NCBI RefSeq assembly: GCF_043290135.1
Contig: NW_027464603.1
Location: forward strand, 248,001 to 312,000
DNA from: Rhipicephalus microplus
Lineage: Eukaryota; Arthropoda; Arachnida; Ixodida; Ixodidae
Reading direction: 5' to 3'
Length of the DNA: 64,000 nt
Made by a program: the position numbers and the translations under genes. Every line of letters starts with the position of its first letter. Position 1 is the first letter of the stretch. Of the stretch, positions 14,805-30,600 are shown in pieces. The notes under the pieces are model-generated. The model searched no databases and was not told the origin of the DNA. It was given only the letters and a program-made list of their open reading frames with translations.

Positions 14805-17800
14805 TTCCACAACCAGAGACTCGGCAACTTGAGACTCCACAACTAAAAACTCCACAGCTAGAAACTCCACAACTAGAAACTCCGCAACTAGAAACCCAGC
14901 AACTAGAAACTCCACAACAAGAAACTGCACAACTAGAAACTCCACAACTTGAAACACCACTACTAGATACTCCACAACTACAAATTCCACAACTAGACAC
15001 TCCAAATTTAGAAACTCCGCAACTAGAAACACCGCAACTTGAAACTATGCAACTAGAAACTCCACAGCTAGAGACTCCATAACTAGGAACTCCACAACTA
15101 CAAACTCCAAATTTAGAAACTCCACAACTAGAAACTCCGCAACTAGAAACTCCACAACTAGGAACTCCACAACTAGAAACTCCACAACTACAGACTCCAC
15201 AACTACAAACTTCACAACTAGAAACTCCACAACCAGAAACTCCGCAACTAGAAACTCCACAACTAGAAATTCCACAACTAGAAACCAAGCAACTAGAAAC
15301 TCCACAACTAGGAACTACACTCCTATAAATTCAACAACTTGAAACTCCACAACTACAAACTCAACAACTAGAGACTCCACACCTAGAAACTCTGCAACTA
15401 GAAACTCCACAACTAGAAACTTCATAACTAGAAACTATGCAACTAGAAACTCTGCAAATAGAAACTCCACAGCTAGAAACTCCACAACTAGAAACTCCAC
15501 AACTAGAAACTCCACAACTAGAAACACCACAGCTAGAGGCTCCGCAACTAGAAACTTCACAGCTAGAAACTCTGCAACTAGAAACTCCGCAACTAGAGAC
15601 TCCGCAACTAGAAACTCCACAACTTGAAACTCCACAACTAGAAGCTCCGCAACTAGAAACTCCACAGCTAGAACGTCCGCAACTAGAAACTCTGCAACTA
15701 GAAACTCTGCAACTAGAAACTCCACAGCTAGAAACTCCACAACTAGAAACTCCACAACTAGAAACTCCACAGCTAGAGGCTCCGCAACTAGAAACTTCAC
15801 AGCTATAAACTCTGCAACTAGAAACTCCGCAACTAGAGACTCCGCAACTAGAAACTCCACAACTAGAAACTACACAACTAGAAGCTCCGCAACTAGAAAC
15901 TCCACAGCTAGAACGTCCGCAACTAGAAACTCTGCAACTAGAAACTCCACGACTAGAAACTCCACAACTAGAAACTTCACAACTAGAAACTCCACAACTA
16001 GAAACTCCACAACTAGAGACTCCACAACTAGAGACTCCACAACTACAAACTCCAAATTTAGAAACTCCACAACTAGAAACTCCGCAACTAGAAACTCCAC
16101 AACTAGGAACTCCACAACTAGAAACTCCACAACTACAGACTCCACAACTACAAACTTCACAACTAGAAACTCCACAACCAGAAGCTCCGCAACTAGAAAC
16201 TCCACAACTAGAAATTCCACAACCAGAGACTCAACAACTAGAGACTCCACAACTAAAAACTCCACAACTAGAAACTCCACAACTAGAAACTCCACAACTA
16301 GAAACTCCGCAACTAGAAACCCAGCAACTAGAAACTCCACAACTAGAAACTCCACACCTATAAATTCCACAACTTGAAACTCCACAACTCGAAACTCAAC
16401 AACTAGAAACTCAACACCTAGAAACTCCACAAATAGAAACTCCACAACTAGAAACTCCACAACTAGAAACTATGCAACTAGAAACTCCACAGCTAGAGAC
16501 TCCATAACTAGGAACTCCACAACTAGAAACTCCAAAACTACAAACTCCACAACTACAAACTCCAAATTTAGAAACTCCACAACTAGAAACTCCGCAACTT
16601 GAAACTCCACAACTAGAGACTCCATAACTAGGAACTCCACGACTAAAAACTCCTTAACTACAAACTCCACAACTAGAAACTCCGCAAATAGAAACTCCAC
16701 AACTAGAAATTCCACAACCAGAGACTCAACAACTTGAGACTCCACAAATAAAAACTCCACAAGTAGAAACTCCACAACTAGACAATTCGCAACTAGAAAC
16801 TCCACAACTAGAGACTCCACTAGAAAATTCCGCAACTAGAAACTCCACAACTACGAACCTCACAACTTGAAACTCCACAACTAGAAACTCCGCAACTAGA
16901 AACTCCACAGCTAGAAACTCCACAACTTGAGACTTCGCAACTAGAAACTCGGCAACTAGAAACTCAACAACTAGAAACTCCACAACTAAAAACTCCACAA
17001 CTAGAAACACCACAACTAGATACTCCACAACTACAAATTCCACAACTAGAAACTCCAAATTTAGAAACTCCGCAACTAGAAACTCCGCAAATTGAAACTC
17101 TACAACTAGAGACTCCATAACTAGGAACTCCACAACTAGAAACTCCACAACCAGAAACTCCGCCACTAGAAACTCCACAACTAGAAATTCCACAACCAGA
17201 GACTCAACTACTAGAGACTCCCCAACTAAAAACTCCACAACTAGAAACTCCACAACTAGAAACTCCACAACTAGAAACTCTGCAACTAGAAACTCCGCAA
17301 CTAGAGACTCCGCAACTAGAAACTCCACAACTTGAAACTCCACAACTAGAAGCTCCGCAACTAGAAACTCCACAGCTAGAACGTCCGCAACTAGAAACTC
17401 TGCAACTAGAAACTCTGCAACTAGAAACTCCACAGCTAGAAACTCCACAACTAGAAACTCCACAACTAGAAACTCCACAGCTAGAGGCTCCGCAACTAGA
17501 AACTTCACAGCTATAAACTCTGCAACTAGAAACTCCGCAACTAGAGACTCCGCAACTAGAAACTCCACAACTAGAAACTACACAACTAGAAGCTCCGCAA
17601 CTAGAAACTCCACAGCTAGAACGTCCGAGACTAGAAACTCTGCAACTAGAAACTCCACGACTAGAAACTCCACAACTAGAAACTTCACAACTAGAAACTC
17701 CACAACTAGAAACTCCACAACTAGAGACTCCACAACTAGAGACTCCGCAACTAAAAACTCCGCAGCTAGAAACTCCGCAACTAGAAACTCCGCAACTAGA

Positions 17801-20800
17801 ATCTCCACAACTAGAGACTCCATAACTAGGAATTCCACAACTAGAAACTCCACAACTACAGACTCTACAACTACAAACTCCACAACTAGCAACTCCACAA
17901 GCGGAAACTCCGCAACTAGAAACTCCGCAACTAGAAACTCCACAACTAGAAATTCCACAACCAGAGACTCGACAACTTGAGACTCCACAACTAAAAACTC
18001 CACAGCTAGAAACTCCACAACTAGAAACTCCGCAACTAGAAACCCAGCAACTAGAAACTCCACAACAAGAAACTGCACAACTAGAAACTCCACAACTTGA
18101 AACACCACTACTAGATACTCCACAACTACAAATTCCACAACTAGACACTCCAAATTTAGAAACTCCGCAACTAGAAACACCGCAACTTGAAACTATGCAA
18201 CTAGAAACTCCACAGCTAGAGACTCCATAACTAGGAACTCCACAACTACAAACTCCAAATTTAGAAACTCCACAACTAGAAACTCCGCAACTAGAAACTC
18301 CACAACTAGGAACTCCACAACTAGAAACTCCACAACTACAGAGTCCACAACTACAAACTTCACAACTAGAAACTCCACAACCAGAAACTCCGCAACTAGA
18401 AACTCCACAACTAGAAATTGCACAACTAGAAACCAAGCAACTAGAAACTCCACAACTAGGAACTACACTCCTATAAATTCAACAACTTGAAACTCCACAA
18501 CTACAAACTCAACAACTAGAGACTCCACACCTAGAAACTCTGCAACTAGAAACTCCACAACTAGAAACTTCATAACTAGAAACTATGCAACTAGAAACTC
18601 TGCAAATAGAAACTCCACAGCTAGAAACTCCACAACTAGAAACTCCACAACTAGAAACTCCACAACTAGAAACACCACAGCTAGAGGCTCCGCAACTAGA
18701 AACTTCACAGCTAGAAACTCTGCAACTAGAAACTCCGCAACTAGAGACTCCGCAACTAGAAACTCCACAACTTGAAACTCCACAACTAGAAGCTCCGCAA
18801 CTAGAAACTCCACAGCTAGAACGTCCGCAACTAGAAACTCTGCAACTAGAAACTCTGCAACTAAAAACTCCACAGCTAGAAACTCCACAACTAGAAACTC
18901 CACAACTAGAAACTCCACAGCTAGAGGCTCCGCAACTAGAAACTTCACAGCTATAAACTCTGCAACTAGAAACTCCGCAACTAGAGACTCCGCAACTAGA
19001 AACTCCACAACTAGAAACTACACAACTAGAAGCTCCGCAACTAGAAACTCCACAGCTAGAACGTCCGCAACTAGAAACTCTGCAACTAGAAACTCCACGA
19101 CTAGAAACTCCACAACTAGAAACTTCACAACTAGAAACTCCACAACTAGAAACTCCACAACTAGAGACTCCACAACTAGAGACTCCACAACTACAAACTC
19201 CAAATTTAGAAACTCCACAACTAGAAACTCCGCAACTAGAAACTCCACAACTAGGAACTCCACAACTAGAAACTCCACAACTACAGACTCCACAACTACA
19301 AACTTCACAACTAGAAACTCCACAACCAGAAACTCCGCAACTAGAAACTCCACAACTAGAAATTCCACAACCAGAGACTCAACAACTAGAGACTCCACAA
19401 CTAAAAACTCCACAACTAGAAACTCCACAACTAGAAACTCCACAACTAGAAACTCCGCAACTAGAAACCCAGCAACTAGAAACTCCACAACTAGAAACTC
19501 CACACCTATAAATTCCACAACTTGAAACTCCACAACTCGAAACTCAACAACTAGAAACTCAACACCTAGAAACTCCACAAATAGAAACTCCACAACTAGA
19601 AACTCCACAACTAGAAACTATGCAACTAGAAACTCCACAGCTAGAGACTCCATAACTAGGAACTCCACAACTAGAAACTCCAAAACTACAAACTCCACAA
19701 CTACAAACTCCAAATTTAGAAACTCCACAACTAGAAACTCCGCAACTTGAAACTCCACAACTAGAGACTCCATAACTAGGAACTCCACGACTAAAAACTC
19801 CTTAACTACAAACTCCACAACTAGAAACTCCGCAAATAGAAACTCCACAACTAGAAATTCCACAACCAGAGACTCAACAACTTGAGACTCCACAAATAAA
19901 AACTCCACAAGTAGAAACTCCACAACTAGACAATTCGCAACTAGAAACTCCACAACTAGAGACTCCACTAGAAAATTCCGCAACTAGAAACTCCACAACT
20001 ACGAACCTCACAACTTGAAACTCCACAACTAGAAACTCCGCAACTAGAAACTCCACAGCTAGAAACTCCACAACTTGAGACTTCGCAACTAGAAACTCGG
20101 CAACTAGAAACTCAACAACTAGAAACTCCACAACTAAAAACTCCACAACTAGAAACACCACAACTAGATACTCCACAACTACAAATTCCACAACTAGAAA
20201 CTCCAAATTTAGAAACTCCGCAACTAGAAACTCCGCAAATTGAAACTCTACAACTAGAGACTCCATAACTAGGAACTCCACAACTAGAAACTCCACAACC
20301 AGAAACTCCGCCACTAGAAACTCCACAACTAGAAATTCCACAACCAGAGACTCAACTACTAGAGACTCCCCAACTAAAAACTCCACAACTAGAAACTCCA
20401 CAACTAGAAACTCCACAACTAGAAACTCTGCAACTAGAAACTCCGCAACTAGAGACTCCGCAACTAGAAACTCCACAACTTGAAACTCCACAACTAGAAG
20501 CTCCGCAACTAGAAACTCCACAGCTAGAACGTCCGCAACTAGAAACTCTGCAACTAGAAACTCTGCAACTAGAAACTCCACAGCTAGAAACTCCACAACT
20601 AGAAACTCCACAACTAGAAACTCCACAGCTAGAGGCTCCGCAACTAGAAACTTCACAGCTATAAACTCTGCAACTAGAAACTCCGCAACTAGAGACTCCG
20701 CAACTAGAAACTCCACAACTAGAAACTACACAACTAGAAGCTCCGCAACTAGAAACTCCACAGCTAGAACGTCCGAGACTAGAAACTCTGCAACTAGAAA

Positions 20801-20963
20801 CTCCACGACTAGAAACTCCACAACTAGAAACTTCACAACTAGAAACTCCACAACTAGAAACTCCACAACTAGAGACTCCACAACTAGAGACTCCGCAACT
20901 AAAAACTCCGCAGCTAGAAACTCCGCAACTAGAAACTCCGCAACTAGAATCTCCACAACTAGA
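14781..20963 (+). repeat. 3,148-bp higher-order repeat, two copies
   Basis: About 14,781-17,815 matches 17,929-20,963 at an offset of 3,148 bases with few differences, for example GACTCGGCAAC at 14,818 against GACTCGACAAC at 17,966. Both copies carry the variant CCTATAAATTCAAC (about 15,324 and 18,472) and the short unit AGAAAATTCC (16,820 and 19,968). The offset equals 210 units minus 2 bases, explained by that one short unit. About 113 bases of non-matching units lie between the two copies. Confidence 0.88.
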
Positions 20964-23900
20964 AACTCCACAACTAGAAACACCACAGCTAGAGGCTCCG
21001 CAACTAGAAACTTCACAGCTAGAAACTCTACAACTAGAAACTCCGCAACTAGAGACTCCGCAACTAGAAACTCCACAACTTGAAACTCCACAACTAGAAG
21101 CTCCGCAACTAGAAACTCCACAGCTAGAACGTCCGCAACTAGAAACTCTGCAACTAGAAACTCTGCAACTAGAAACTCCACAACTAGAAACTCCACAACT
21201 AGAAACTCCACAGCTAGAGGCTCCGCAACTAGAAACTTCACAGCTATAAACTCTGCAACTAGAAACTCCGCAACTAGAGACTCCGCAACTAGAAACTCCA
21301 CAACTAGAAACTACACAACTAGAAGCTCCGCAACTAGAAACTCCACAGCTAGAACGTCCGCAACTAGAAACTCTGCAACTAGAAACTCCACGACTAGAAA
21401 CTCCACAACTAGAAACTTCACAACTAGAAACTCCACAACTAGAAACTCCACAACTAGAGACTCCACAACTAGAGACTCCACAACTACAAACTCCAAATTT
21501 AGAAACTCCACAACTAGAAACTCTGCAACTAGAAACTCCACAACTACAAACTTCACAACTAGAAACTCCACAACCAGAAACTCCGCAACTAGAAACTCCA
21601 CAACTAGAAATTCCACAACCAGAGACTCAACAACTAGAGACTCCACAACTAAAAACTCCACAACTAGAAACTCCACAACTAGAAACTCCACAACTAGAAA
21701 CTCCGCAACTAGAAACCCAGCACCTAGAAACTCCACAACTAGAAACTCCACACCTATAAATTCCACAACTTGAAACTCCACAACTAGAAACTCAACAACT
21801 AGAAACTCAACACCTAGAAAGTCCACAACTAGAAACTCCACAACTAGAAACTCCACAACTAGAAACTATGCAACTAGAAACTCCACAGCTAGAGACTCCA
21901 TAACTAGGAACTCCACAACTAGAAACTCCAAAACTACAAACTCCACAACTACAAACTCCAAATTTAGAAACTCCACAACTAGAAACTCCGCAACTTGAAA
22001 CTCCACAACTAGAGACTCCATAACTAGGAACTCCACGACTAAAAACTCCTTAACTACAAACTCCACAACTAGAAACTCCGCAAATAGAAACTCCACAACT
22101 AGAAATTCCACAACCAGAGACTCAACAACTTGAGACTCCACAAATAAAAACTCCACAAATAGAAACTCCACAACTAGACAATTCGCAACTAGAAACTCCA
22201 CAACTAGAGACTCCACTAGAAAATTCCGCAACTAGAAACTCCACAACTACGAACCTCACAACTTGAAACTCCACAACTAGAAACTCCGCAACTAGAAACT
22301 CCACAGCTAGAAACTCCACAACTTGAGACTTCGCAACTAGAAACTCGGCAACTAGAAACTCAACAACTAGAAACTCCACAACTAAGAACTCCACAACTAG
22401 AAACACCACAACTAGATACTCCACAACTACAAATTCCACAACTAGAAACTCCAAATTTAGAAACTCCGCAACTAGAAACTCCGCAAATTGAAACTCTACA
22501 ACTAGAGACTCCATAACTAGGAACTCCACAACTAGAAACTCCACAACCAGAAACTCCGCAACTAGAAACTCCACAACTAGAAATTCCACAACCAGAGACT
22601 CAACTACTAGAGACTCCCCAACTAAAAACTCCACAACTAGAAACTCCACAACTAGAAACTCCACAACTAGAAACTCCGCAACTAGAAACCAAGCAACTAG
22701 AAACTCCACAACTAGGAACTACACTCCTATAAATTCCACAACTTGAAACTCCACAACTACAAACTCAACAACTAGAGACTCCACACCTAGAAACTCTGCA
22801 ACTAGAAACTCCACAAACTAGAAACTTCATAACTAGAAACTATGCAACTAGAAACTCTGCAACTAGAAACTCCACAGCTAGAAACTCCACAACTAGAAAC
22901 TCCACAACTAGAAACTTCATAACTAGAAACTATGCAACTAAAAACTCTGCAACTAGAAACTCCACAGCTAGAAACTCTACAACTAGAAACTCCACAACTA
23001 GAAACACCACAGCTAGAGGCTCCGCAACTAGAAACTTCACAGCTAGAAACTCTGCAACTAGAAACTCCGCAACTAGAGACTCCGCAACTAGAAACTCCAC
23101 AACTTGAAACTCCACAACTAGAAGCTCCGCAACTAGAAACTCCACAGCTAGAACGTCCGCAACTAGAAACTCTGCAACTAGAAACTCCGCAACTAGAAAC
23201 TCCACAGCTAGAAACTCCACAACTAGAAACTCCACAACTAGAAACTCCACAACTAGAGACTCCACAACAAGAGACTCCACAACTAAAAACTCCACAGCTA
23301 GAACGTCCGCAACTAGAAACTCTGCAACTAGAAACTCCACGACTAGAAACTCCACAACTAGAAACTTCACAACTAGAAACTCCACAACTAGAAACTCCAC
23401 AACTAGAGACTCCACAACTAGAGACTCCGCAACTAAAAACTCCACAGCTAGAAACTCCGCAACTAGAAACTCCGCAACTAGAATCTCCACAACTAGAGAG
23501 TCCACAGCTATAAACTCCACAACTTGAAACTCTGCAACTCGAAACTCTGCAACTAGAAAATCCCCAACTAGAAACTACACAACTAGAATCTCCGCAACTC
23601 AAAACTCCGCAACTACAAAATCCACAACTAGAAAATTGACAATTGGGAACTCCGCAACTAGAAAATCTACAACTAGAAACTCCGCAACTAGAAACTCCAC
23701 AACTAGAAACTCCGCAACTAGAAACCAAGCAACTAGAAACTCCACAACTAGGAACTACACTCCTATAAATTCCACAACTTGAAACTCCACAACTACAAAC
23801 TCAACAACTAGAGACTCCACACCTAGAAACTCTGCAACTAGAAACTCCACAAACTAGAAACTTCATAACTAGAAACTATGCAACTAGAAACTCTGCAACT

Positions 23901-24510
23901 AGAAACTCCACAGCTAGAAACTCCACAACTAGAAACTCCACAACTAGAAACTTCATAACTAGAAACTATGCAACTAAAAACTCTGCAACTAGAAACTCCG
24001 CAACTAGAAACTCCGCAACTAGAAACTCCACAACTAGAAATTCCACAACCAGAGACTCGACAACTTGAGACTCCACAACTAAAAACTCCACAGCTAGAAA
24101 CTCCACAACTAGAAACTCCGCAACTAGAAACCCAGCAACTAGAAACTCCACAACAAGAAACTGCACAACTAGAAACTCCACAACTTGAAACACCACTACT
24201 AGATACTCCACAACTACAAATTCCACAACTAGACACTCCAAATTTAGAAACTCCGCAACTAGAAACACCGCAACTTGAAACTATGCAACTAGAAACTCCA
24301 CAGCTAGAGACTCCATAACTAGGAACTCCACAACTACAAACTCCAAATTTAGAAACTCCACAACTAGAAACTCCGCAACTAGAAACTCCACAACTAGGAA
24401 CTCCACAACTAGAAACTCCACAACTACAGAGTCCACAACTACAAACTTCACAACTAGAAACTCCACAACCAGAAACTCCGCAACTAGAAACTCCACAACT
24501 AGAAATTGCA
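20949..24510 (+). repeat. 6,793-bp spaced block, left copy
   Basis: This block matches 27,742-31,288. The offset is 6,793 bases until about 24,000 and then 6,778 because the right copy lacks one unit. Shared markers include two one-base expansions CCACAAACTAG (22,811 and 23,847), the tag CAGCTATAAACTCC (23,505), the subtype AAAATCCCC and the unit TTGACAATTGGG. The phase shift of the offset (minus 2 modulo 15) equals the sum of the indels between the copies. The content is array units only. Confidence 0.83.
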
Positions 24511-27500
24511 CACCTAGAAACTCTGCAACTAGAAACTCCACAACTAGAAACTTCATAACTAGAAACTATGCAACTAGAAACTCTGCAAATAGAAACTCCA
24601 CAGCTAGAAACTCCACAACTAGAAACTGCACAACTAGAAACTCCACAACTAGAAACACCACAGCTAGAGGCTCCGCAACTAGAAACTTCACAGCTAGAAA
24701 CTCTGCAACTAGAAACTCCGCAACTAGAGACTCCGCAACTAGAAACTCCACAACTTGAAACTCCACAACTAGAAGCTCCGCAACTAGAAACTCCACAGCT
24801 AGAACGTCCGCAACTAGAAACTCTGCAACTAGAAACTCCACAGCTAGAAACTCCACAACTAGAAACTCCACAACTAGAAACTCCACAGCTAGAGGCTCCG
24901 CAACTAGAAACTTCACAGCTATAAACTCTGCAACTAGAAACTCCGCAACTAGAGACTCCGCAACTAGAAACTCCACAACTAGAAACTACACAACTAGAAG
25001 CTCCGCAACTAGAAACTCCACAGCTAGAACGTCCGCAACTAGAAACTCTGCAACTAGAAACTCCACGACTAGAAACTCCACAACTAGAAACTTCACAACT
25101 AGAAACTCCACAACTAGAAACTCCACAACTAGAGACTCCACAACTAGAGACTCCACAACTACAAACTCCAAATTTAGAAACTCCACAACTAGAAACTCCG
25201 CAACTAGAAACTCCACAACTAGGAACTCCACAACTAGAAACTCCACAACTACAGACTCCACAACTACAAACTTCACAACTAGAAACTCCACAACCAGAAA
25301 CTCCGCAACTAGAAACTCCACAACTAGAAATTCCACAACCAGAGACTCAACAACTAGAGACTCCACAACTAAAAACTCCACAACTAGAAACTCCACAACT
25401 AGAAACTCCACAACTAGAAACTCCGCAACTAGAAACCCAGCAACTAGAAACTCCACAACTAGAAACTCCACACCTATAAATTCCACAACTTGAAACTCCA
25501 CAACTCGAAACTCAACAACTAGAAACTCAACACCTAGAAACTCCACAAATAGAAACTCCACAACTAGAAACTCCACAACTAGAAACTATGCAACTAGAAA
25601 CTCCACAGCTAGAGACTCCATAACTAGGAACTCCACAACTAGAAACTCCAAAACTACAAACTCCACAACTACAAACTCCAAATTTAGAAACTCCACAACT
25701 AGAAACTCCGCAACTTGAAACTCCACAACTAGAGACTCCATAACTAGGAACTCCACGACTAAAAACTCCTTAACTACAAACTCCACAACTAGAAACTCCG
25801 CAAATAGAAACTCCACAACTAGAAATTTCACAACCAGAGACTCAACAACTTGAGACTCCACAAATAAAAACTCCACAAGTAGAAACTCCACAACTAGACA
25901 ATTCGCAACTAGAAACTCCACAACTAGAGACTCCACTAGAAAATTCCGCAACTAGAAACTCCACAACTACGAACCTCACAACTTGAAACTCCACAACTAG
26001 AAACTCCGCAACTAGAAACTCCACAGCTAGACACTCCACAACTTGAGACTTCGCAACTAGAAACTCGGCAACTAGAAACTCAACAACTAGAAACTCCACA
26101 ACTAAAAACTCCACAACTAGAAACACCACAACTAGATACTCCACAACTACAAATTCCACAACTAGAAACTCCAAATTTAGAAACTCCGCAACTAGAAACT
26201 CCGCAAATTGAAACTCTACAACTAGAGACTCCATAACTAGGAACTCCACAACTAGAAACTCCACAACCAGAAACTCCGCCACTAGAAACTCCACAACTAG
26301 AAATTCCACAACCAGAGACTCAACTACTAGAGACTCCCCAACTAAAAACTCCACAACTAGAAACTCCACAACTAGAAACTCCACAACTAGAAACTCTGCA
26401 ACTAGAAACTCCGCAACTAGAGACTCCGCAACTAGAAACTCCACAACTTGAAACTCCACAACTAGAAGCTCCGCAACTAGAAACTCCACAGCTAGAACGT
26501 CCGCAACTAGAAACTCTGCAACTAGAAACTCTGCAACTAGAAACTCCACAGCTAGAAACTCCACAACTAGAAACTCCACAACTAGAAACTCCACAGCTAG
26601 AGGCTCCGCAACTAGAAACTTCACAGCTATAAACTCTGCAACTAGAAACTCCGCAACTAGAGACTCCGCAACTAGAAACTCCACAACTAGAAACTACACA
26701 ACTAGAAGCTCCGCAACTAGAAACTCCACAGCTAGAACGTCCGAGACTAGAAACTCTGCAACTAGAAACTCCACGACTAGAAACTCCACAACTAGAAACT
26801 TCACAACTAGAAACTCCACAACTAGAAACTCCACAACTAGAGACTCCACAACTAGAGACTCCGCAACTAAAAACTCCGCAGCTAGAAACTCCGCAACTAG
26901 AAACTCCGCAACTAGAATCTCCACAACTAGAGACTCCATAACTAGGAATTCCACAACTAGAAACTCCACAACTACAGACTCTACAACTACAAACTCCACA
27001 ACTAGCAACTCCACAAGCGGAAACTCCGCAACTAGAAACTCCGCAACTAGAAACTCCACAACTAGAAATTCCACAACCAGAGACTCGACAACTTGAGACT
27101 CCACAACTAAAAACTCCACAGCTAGAAACTCCACAACTAGAAACTCCGCAACTAGAAACCCAGCAACTAGAAACTCCACAACAAGAAACTGCACAACTAG
27201 AAACTCCACAACTTGAAACACCACTACTAGATACTCCACAACTACAAATTCCACAACTAGACACTCCAAATTTAGAAACTCCGCAACTAGAAACACCGCA
27301 ACTTGAAACTATGCAACTAGAAACTCCACAGCTAGAGACTCCATAACTAGGAACTCCACAACTACAAACTCCAAATTTAGAAACTCCACAACTAGAAACT
27401 CCGCAACTAGAAACTCCACAACTAGGAACTCCACAACTAGAAACTCCACAACTACAGAGTCCACAACTACAAACTTCACAACTAGAAACTCCACAACCAG

Positions 27501-27600
27501 AAACTCCGCAACTAGAAACTCCACAACTAGAAATTGCACAACTAGAAACCAAGCAACTAGAAACTCCACAACTAGGAACTACACTCCTATAAATTCCACA
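24000..27600 (+). repeat. Third copy of the 3,148-bp block
   Basis: 24,986-26,933 matches 19,018-20,965 at an offset of 5,968 and 15,870-17,817 at an offset of 9,116, which is 5,968 plus 3,148. 26,940-27,570 continues the match to 17,824-18,454. The left part carries its own fusion near 24,505, AAATTGCACACCTAG, where the other copies read AAATTGCACAACTAG and run on through several more units. This block is therefore dispersed, not only tandem. Confidence 0.82.
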
Positions 27601-30600
27601 ACTTGAAACTCCACAACTACAAACTCAACAACTAGAGACTCCACACCTAGAAACTCTGCAACTAGAAACTCCACAACTAGAAACTTCATAACTAGAAACT
27701 ATGCAACTAGAAACTCTGCAACTAGAAACTCCACAGCTAGAAACTCCACAACTAGAAACTCCACAACTAGAAACACCACAGCTAGAGGCTCCGCAACTAG
27801 AAACTTCACAGATAGAAACTCTGCAACTAGAAACTCCGCAACTAGAGACTCCGCAACTAGAAACTCCACAACTTGAAACTCCACAACTAGAAGCTCCGCA
27901 ACTAGAAACTCCACAGCTAGAACGTCCGCAACTAGAAACTCTGCAACTAGAAACTCTGCAACTAGAAACTCCACAACTAGAAACTCCACAACTAGAAACT
28001 CCACAGCTAGAGGCTCCGCAACTAGAAACTTCACAGCTATAAACTCTGCAACTAGAAACTCCGCAACTAGAGACTCCGCAACTAGAAACTCCACAACTAG
28101 AAACTACACAACTAGAAGCTCCGCAACTAGAAACTCCACAGCTAGAACGTCCGCAACTAGAAACTCTGCAACTAGAAACTCCACGACTAGAAACTCCACA
28201 ACTAGAAACTTCACAACTAGAAACTCCACAACTAGAAACTCCACAACTAGAGACTCCACAACTAGAGACTCCACAACTACAAACTCCAAATTTAGAAACT
28301 CCACAACTAGAAACTCTGCAACTAGAAACTCCACAACTACAAACTTCACAACTAGAAACTCCACAACCAGAAACTCCGCAACTAGAAACTCCACAACTAG
28401 AAATTCCACAACCAGAGACTCAACAACTAGAGACTCCACAACTAAAAACTCCACAACTAGAAACTCCACAACTAGAAACTCCACAACTAGAAACTCCGCA
28501 ACTAGAAACCCAGCACCTAGAAACTCCACAACTAGAAACTCCACACCTATAAATTCCACAACTTGAAACTCCACAACTAGAAACTCAACAACTAGAAACT
28601 CAACACCTAGAAAGTCCACAACTAGAAACTCCACAACTAGAAACTCCACAACTAGAAACTATGCAACTAGAAACTCCACAGCTAGAGACTCCATAACTAG
28701 GAACTCCACAACTAGAAACTCCAAAACTACAAACTCCACAACTACAAACTCCAAATTTAGAAACTCCACAACTAGAAACTCCGCAACTTGAAACTCCACA
28801 ACTAGAGACTCCATAACTAGGAACTCCACGACTAAAAACTCCTTAACTACAAACTCCACAACTAGAAACTCCGCAAATAGAAACTCCACAACTAGAAATT
28901 CCACAACCAGAGACTCAACAACTTGAGACTCCACAAATAAAAACTCCACAAATAGAAACTCCACAACTAGACAATTCGCAACTAGAAACTCCACAACTAG
29001 AGACTCCACTAGAAAATTCCGCAACTAGAAACTCCACAACTACGAACCTCACAACTTGAAACTCCACAACTAGAAACTCCGCAACTAGAAACTCCACAGC
29101 TAGAAACTCCACAACTTGAGACTTCGCAACTAGAAACTCGGCAACTAGAAACTCAACAACTAGAAACTCCACAACTAAGAACTCCACAACTAGAAACACC
29201 ACAACTAGATACTCCACAACTACAAATTCCACAACTAGAAACTCCAAATTTAGAAACTCCGCAACTAGAAACTCCGCAAATTGAAACTCTACAACTAGAG
29301 ACTCCATAACTAGGAACTCCACAACTAGAAACTCCACAACCAGAAACTCCGCAACTAGAAACTCCACAACTAGAAATTCCACAACCAGAGACTCAACTAC
29401 TAGAGACTCCCCAACTAAAAACTCCACAACTAGAAACTCCACAACTAGAAACTCCACAACTAGAAACTCCGCAACTAGAAACCAAGCAACTAGAAACTCC
29501 ACAACTAGGAACTACACTCCTATAAATTCCACAACTTGAAACTCCACAACTACAAACTCAACAACTAGAGACTCCACACCTAGAAACTCTGCAACTAGAA
29601 ACTCCACAAACTAGAAACTTCATAACTAGAAACTATGCAACTAGAAACTCTGCAACTAGAAACTCCACAGCTAGAAACTCCACAACTAGAAACTCCACAA
29701 CTAGAAACTTCATAACTAGAAACTATGCAACTAAAAACTCTGCAACTAGAAACTCCACAGCTAGAAACTCTACAACTAGAAACTCCACAACTAGAAACAC
29801 CACAGCTAGAGGCTCCGCAACTAGAAACTTCACAGCTAGAAACTCTGCAACTAGAAACTCCGCAACTAGAGACTCCGCAACTAGAAACTCCACAACTTGA
29901 AACTCCACAACTAGAAGCTCCGCAACTAGAAACTCCACAGCTAGAACGTCCGCAACTAGAAACTCTGCAACTAGAAACTCCGCAACTAGAAACTCCACAG
30001 CTAGAAACTCCACAACTAGAAACTCCACAACTAGAAACTCCACAACTAGAGACTCCACAACAAGAGACTCCACAACTAAAAACTCCACAGCTAGAACGTC
30101 CGCAACTAGAAACTCTGCAACTAGAAACTCCACGACTAGAAACTCCACAACTAGAAACTTCACAACTAGAAACTCCACAACTAGAAACTCCACAACTAGA
30201 GACTCCACAACTAGAGACTCCGCAACTAAAAACTCCACAGCTAGAAACTCCGCAACTAGAAACTCCGCAACTAGAATCTCCACAACTAGAGAGTCCACAG
30301 CTATAAACTCCACAACTTGAAACTCTGCAACTCGAAACTCTGCAACTAGAAAATCCCCAACTAGAAACTACACAACTAGAATCTCCGCAACTCAAAACTC
30401 CGCAACTACAAAATCCACAACTAGAAAATTGACAATTGGGAACTCCGCAACTAGAAAATCTACAACTAGAAACTCCGCAACTAGAAACTCCACAACTAGA
30501 AACTCCGCAACTAGAAACCAAGCAACTAGAAACTCCACAACTAGGAACTACACTCCTATAAATTCCACAACTTGAAACTCCACAACTACAAACTCAACAA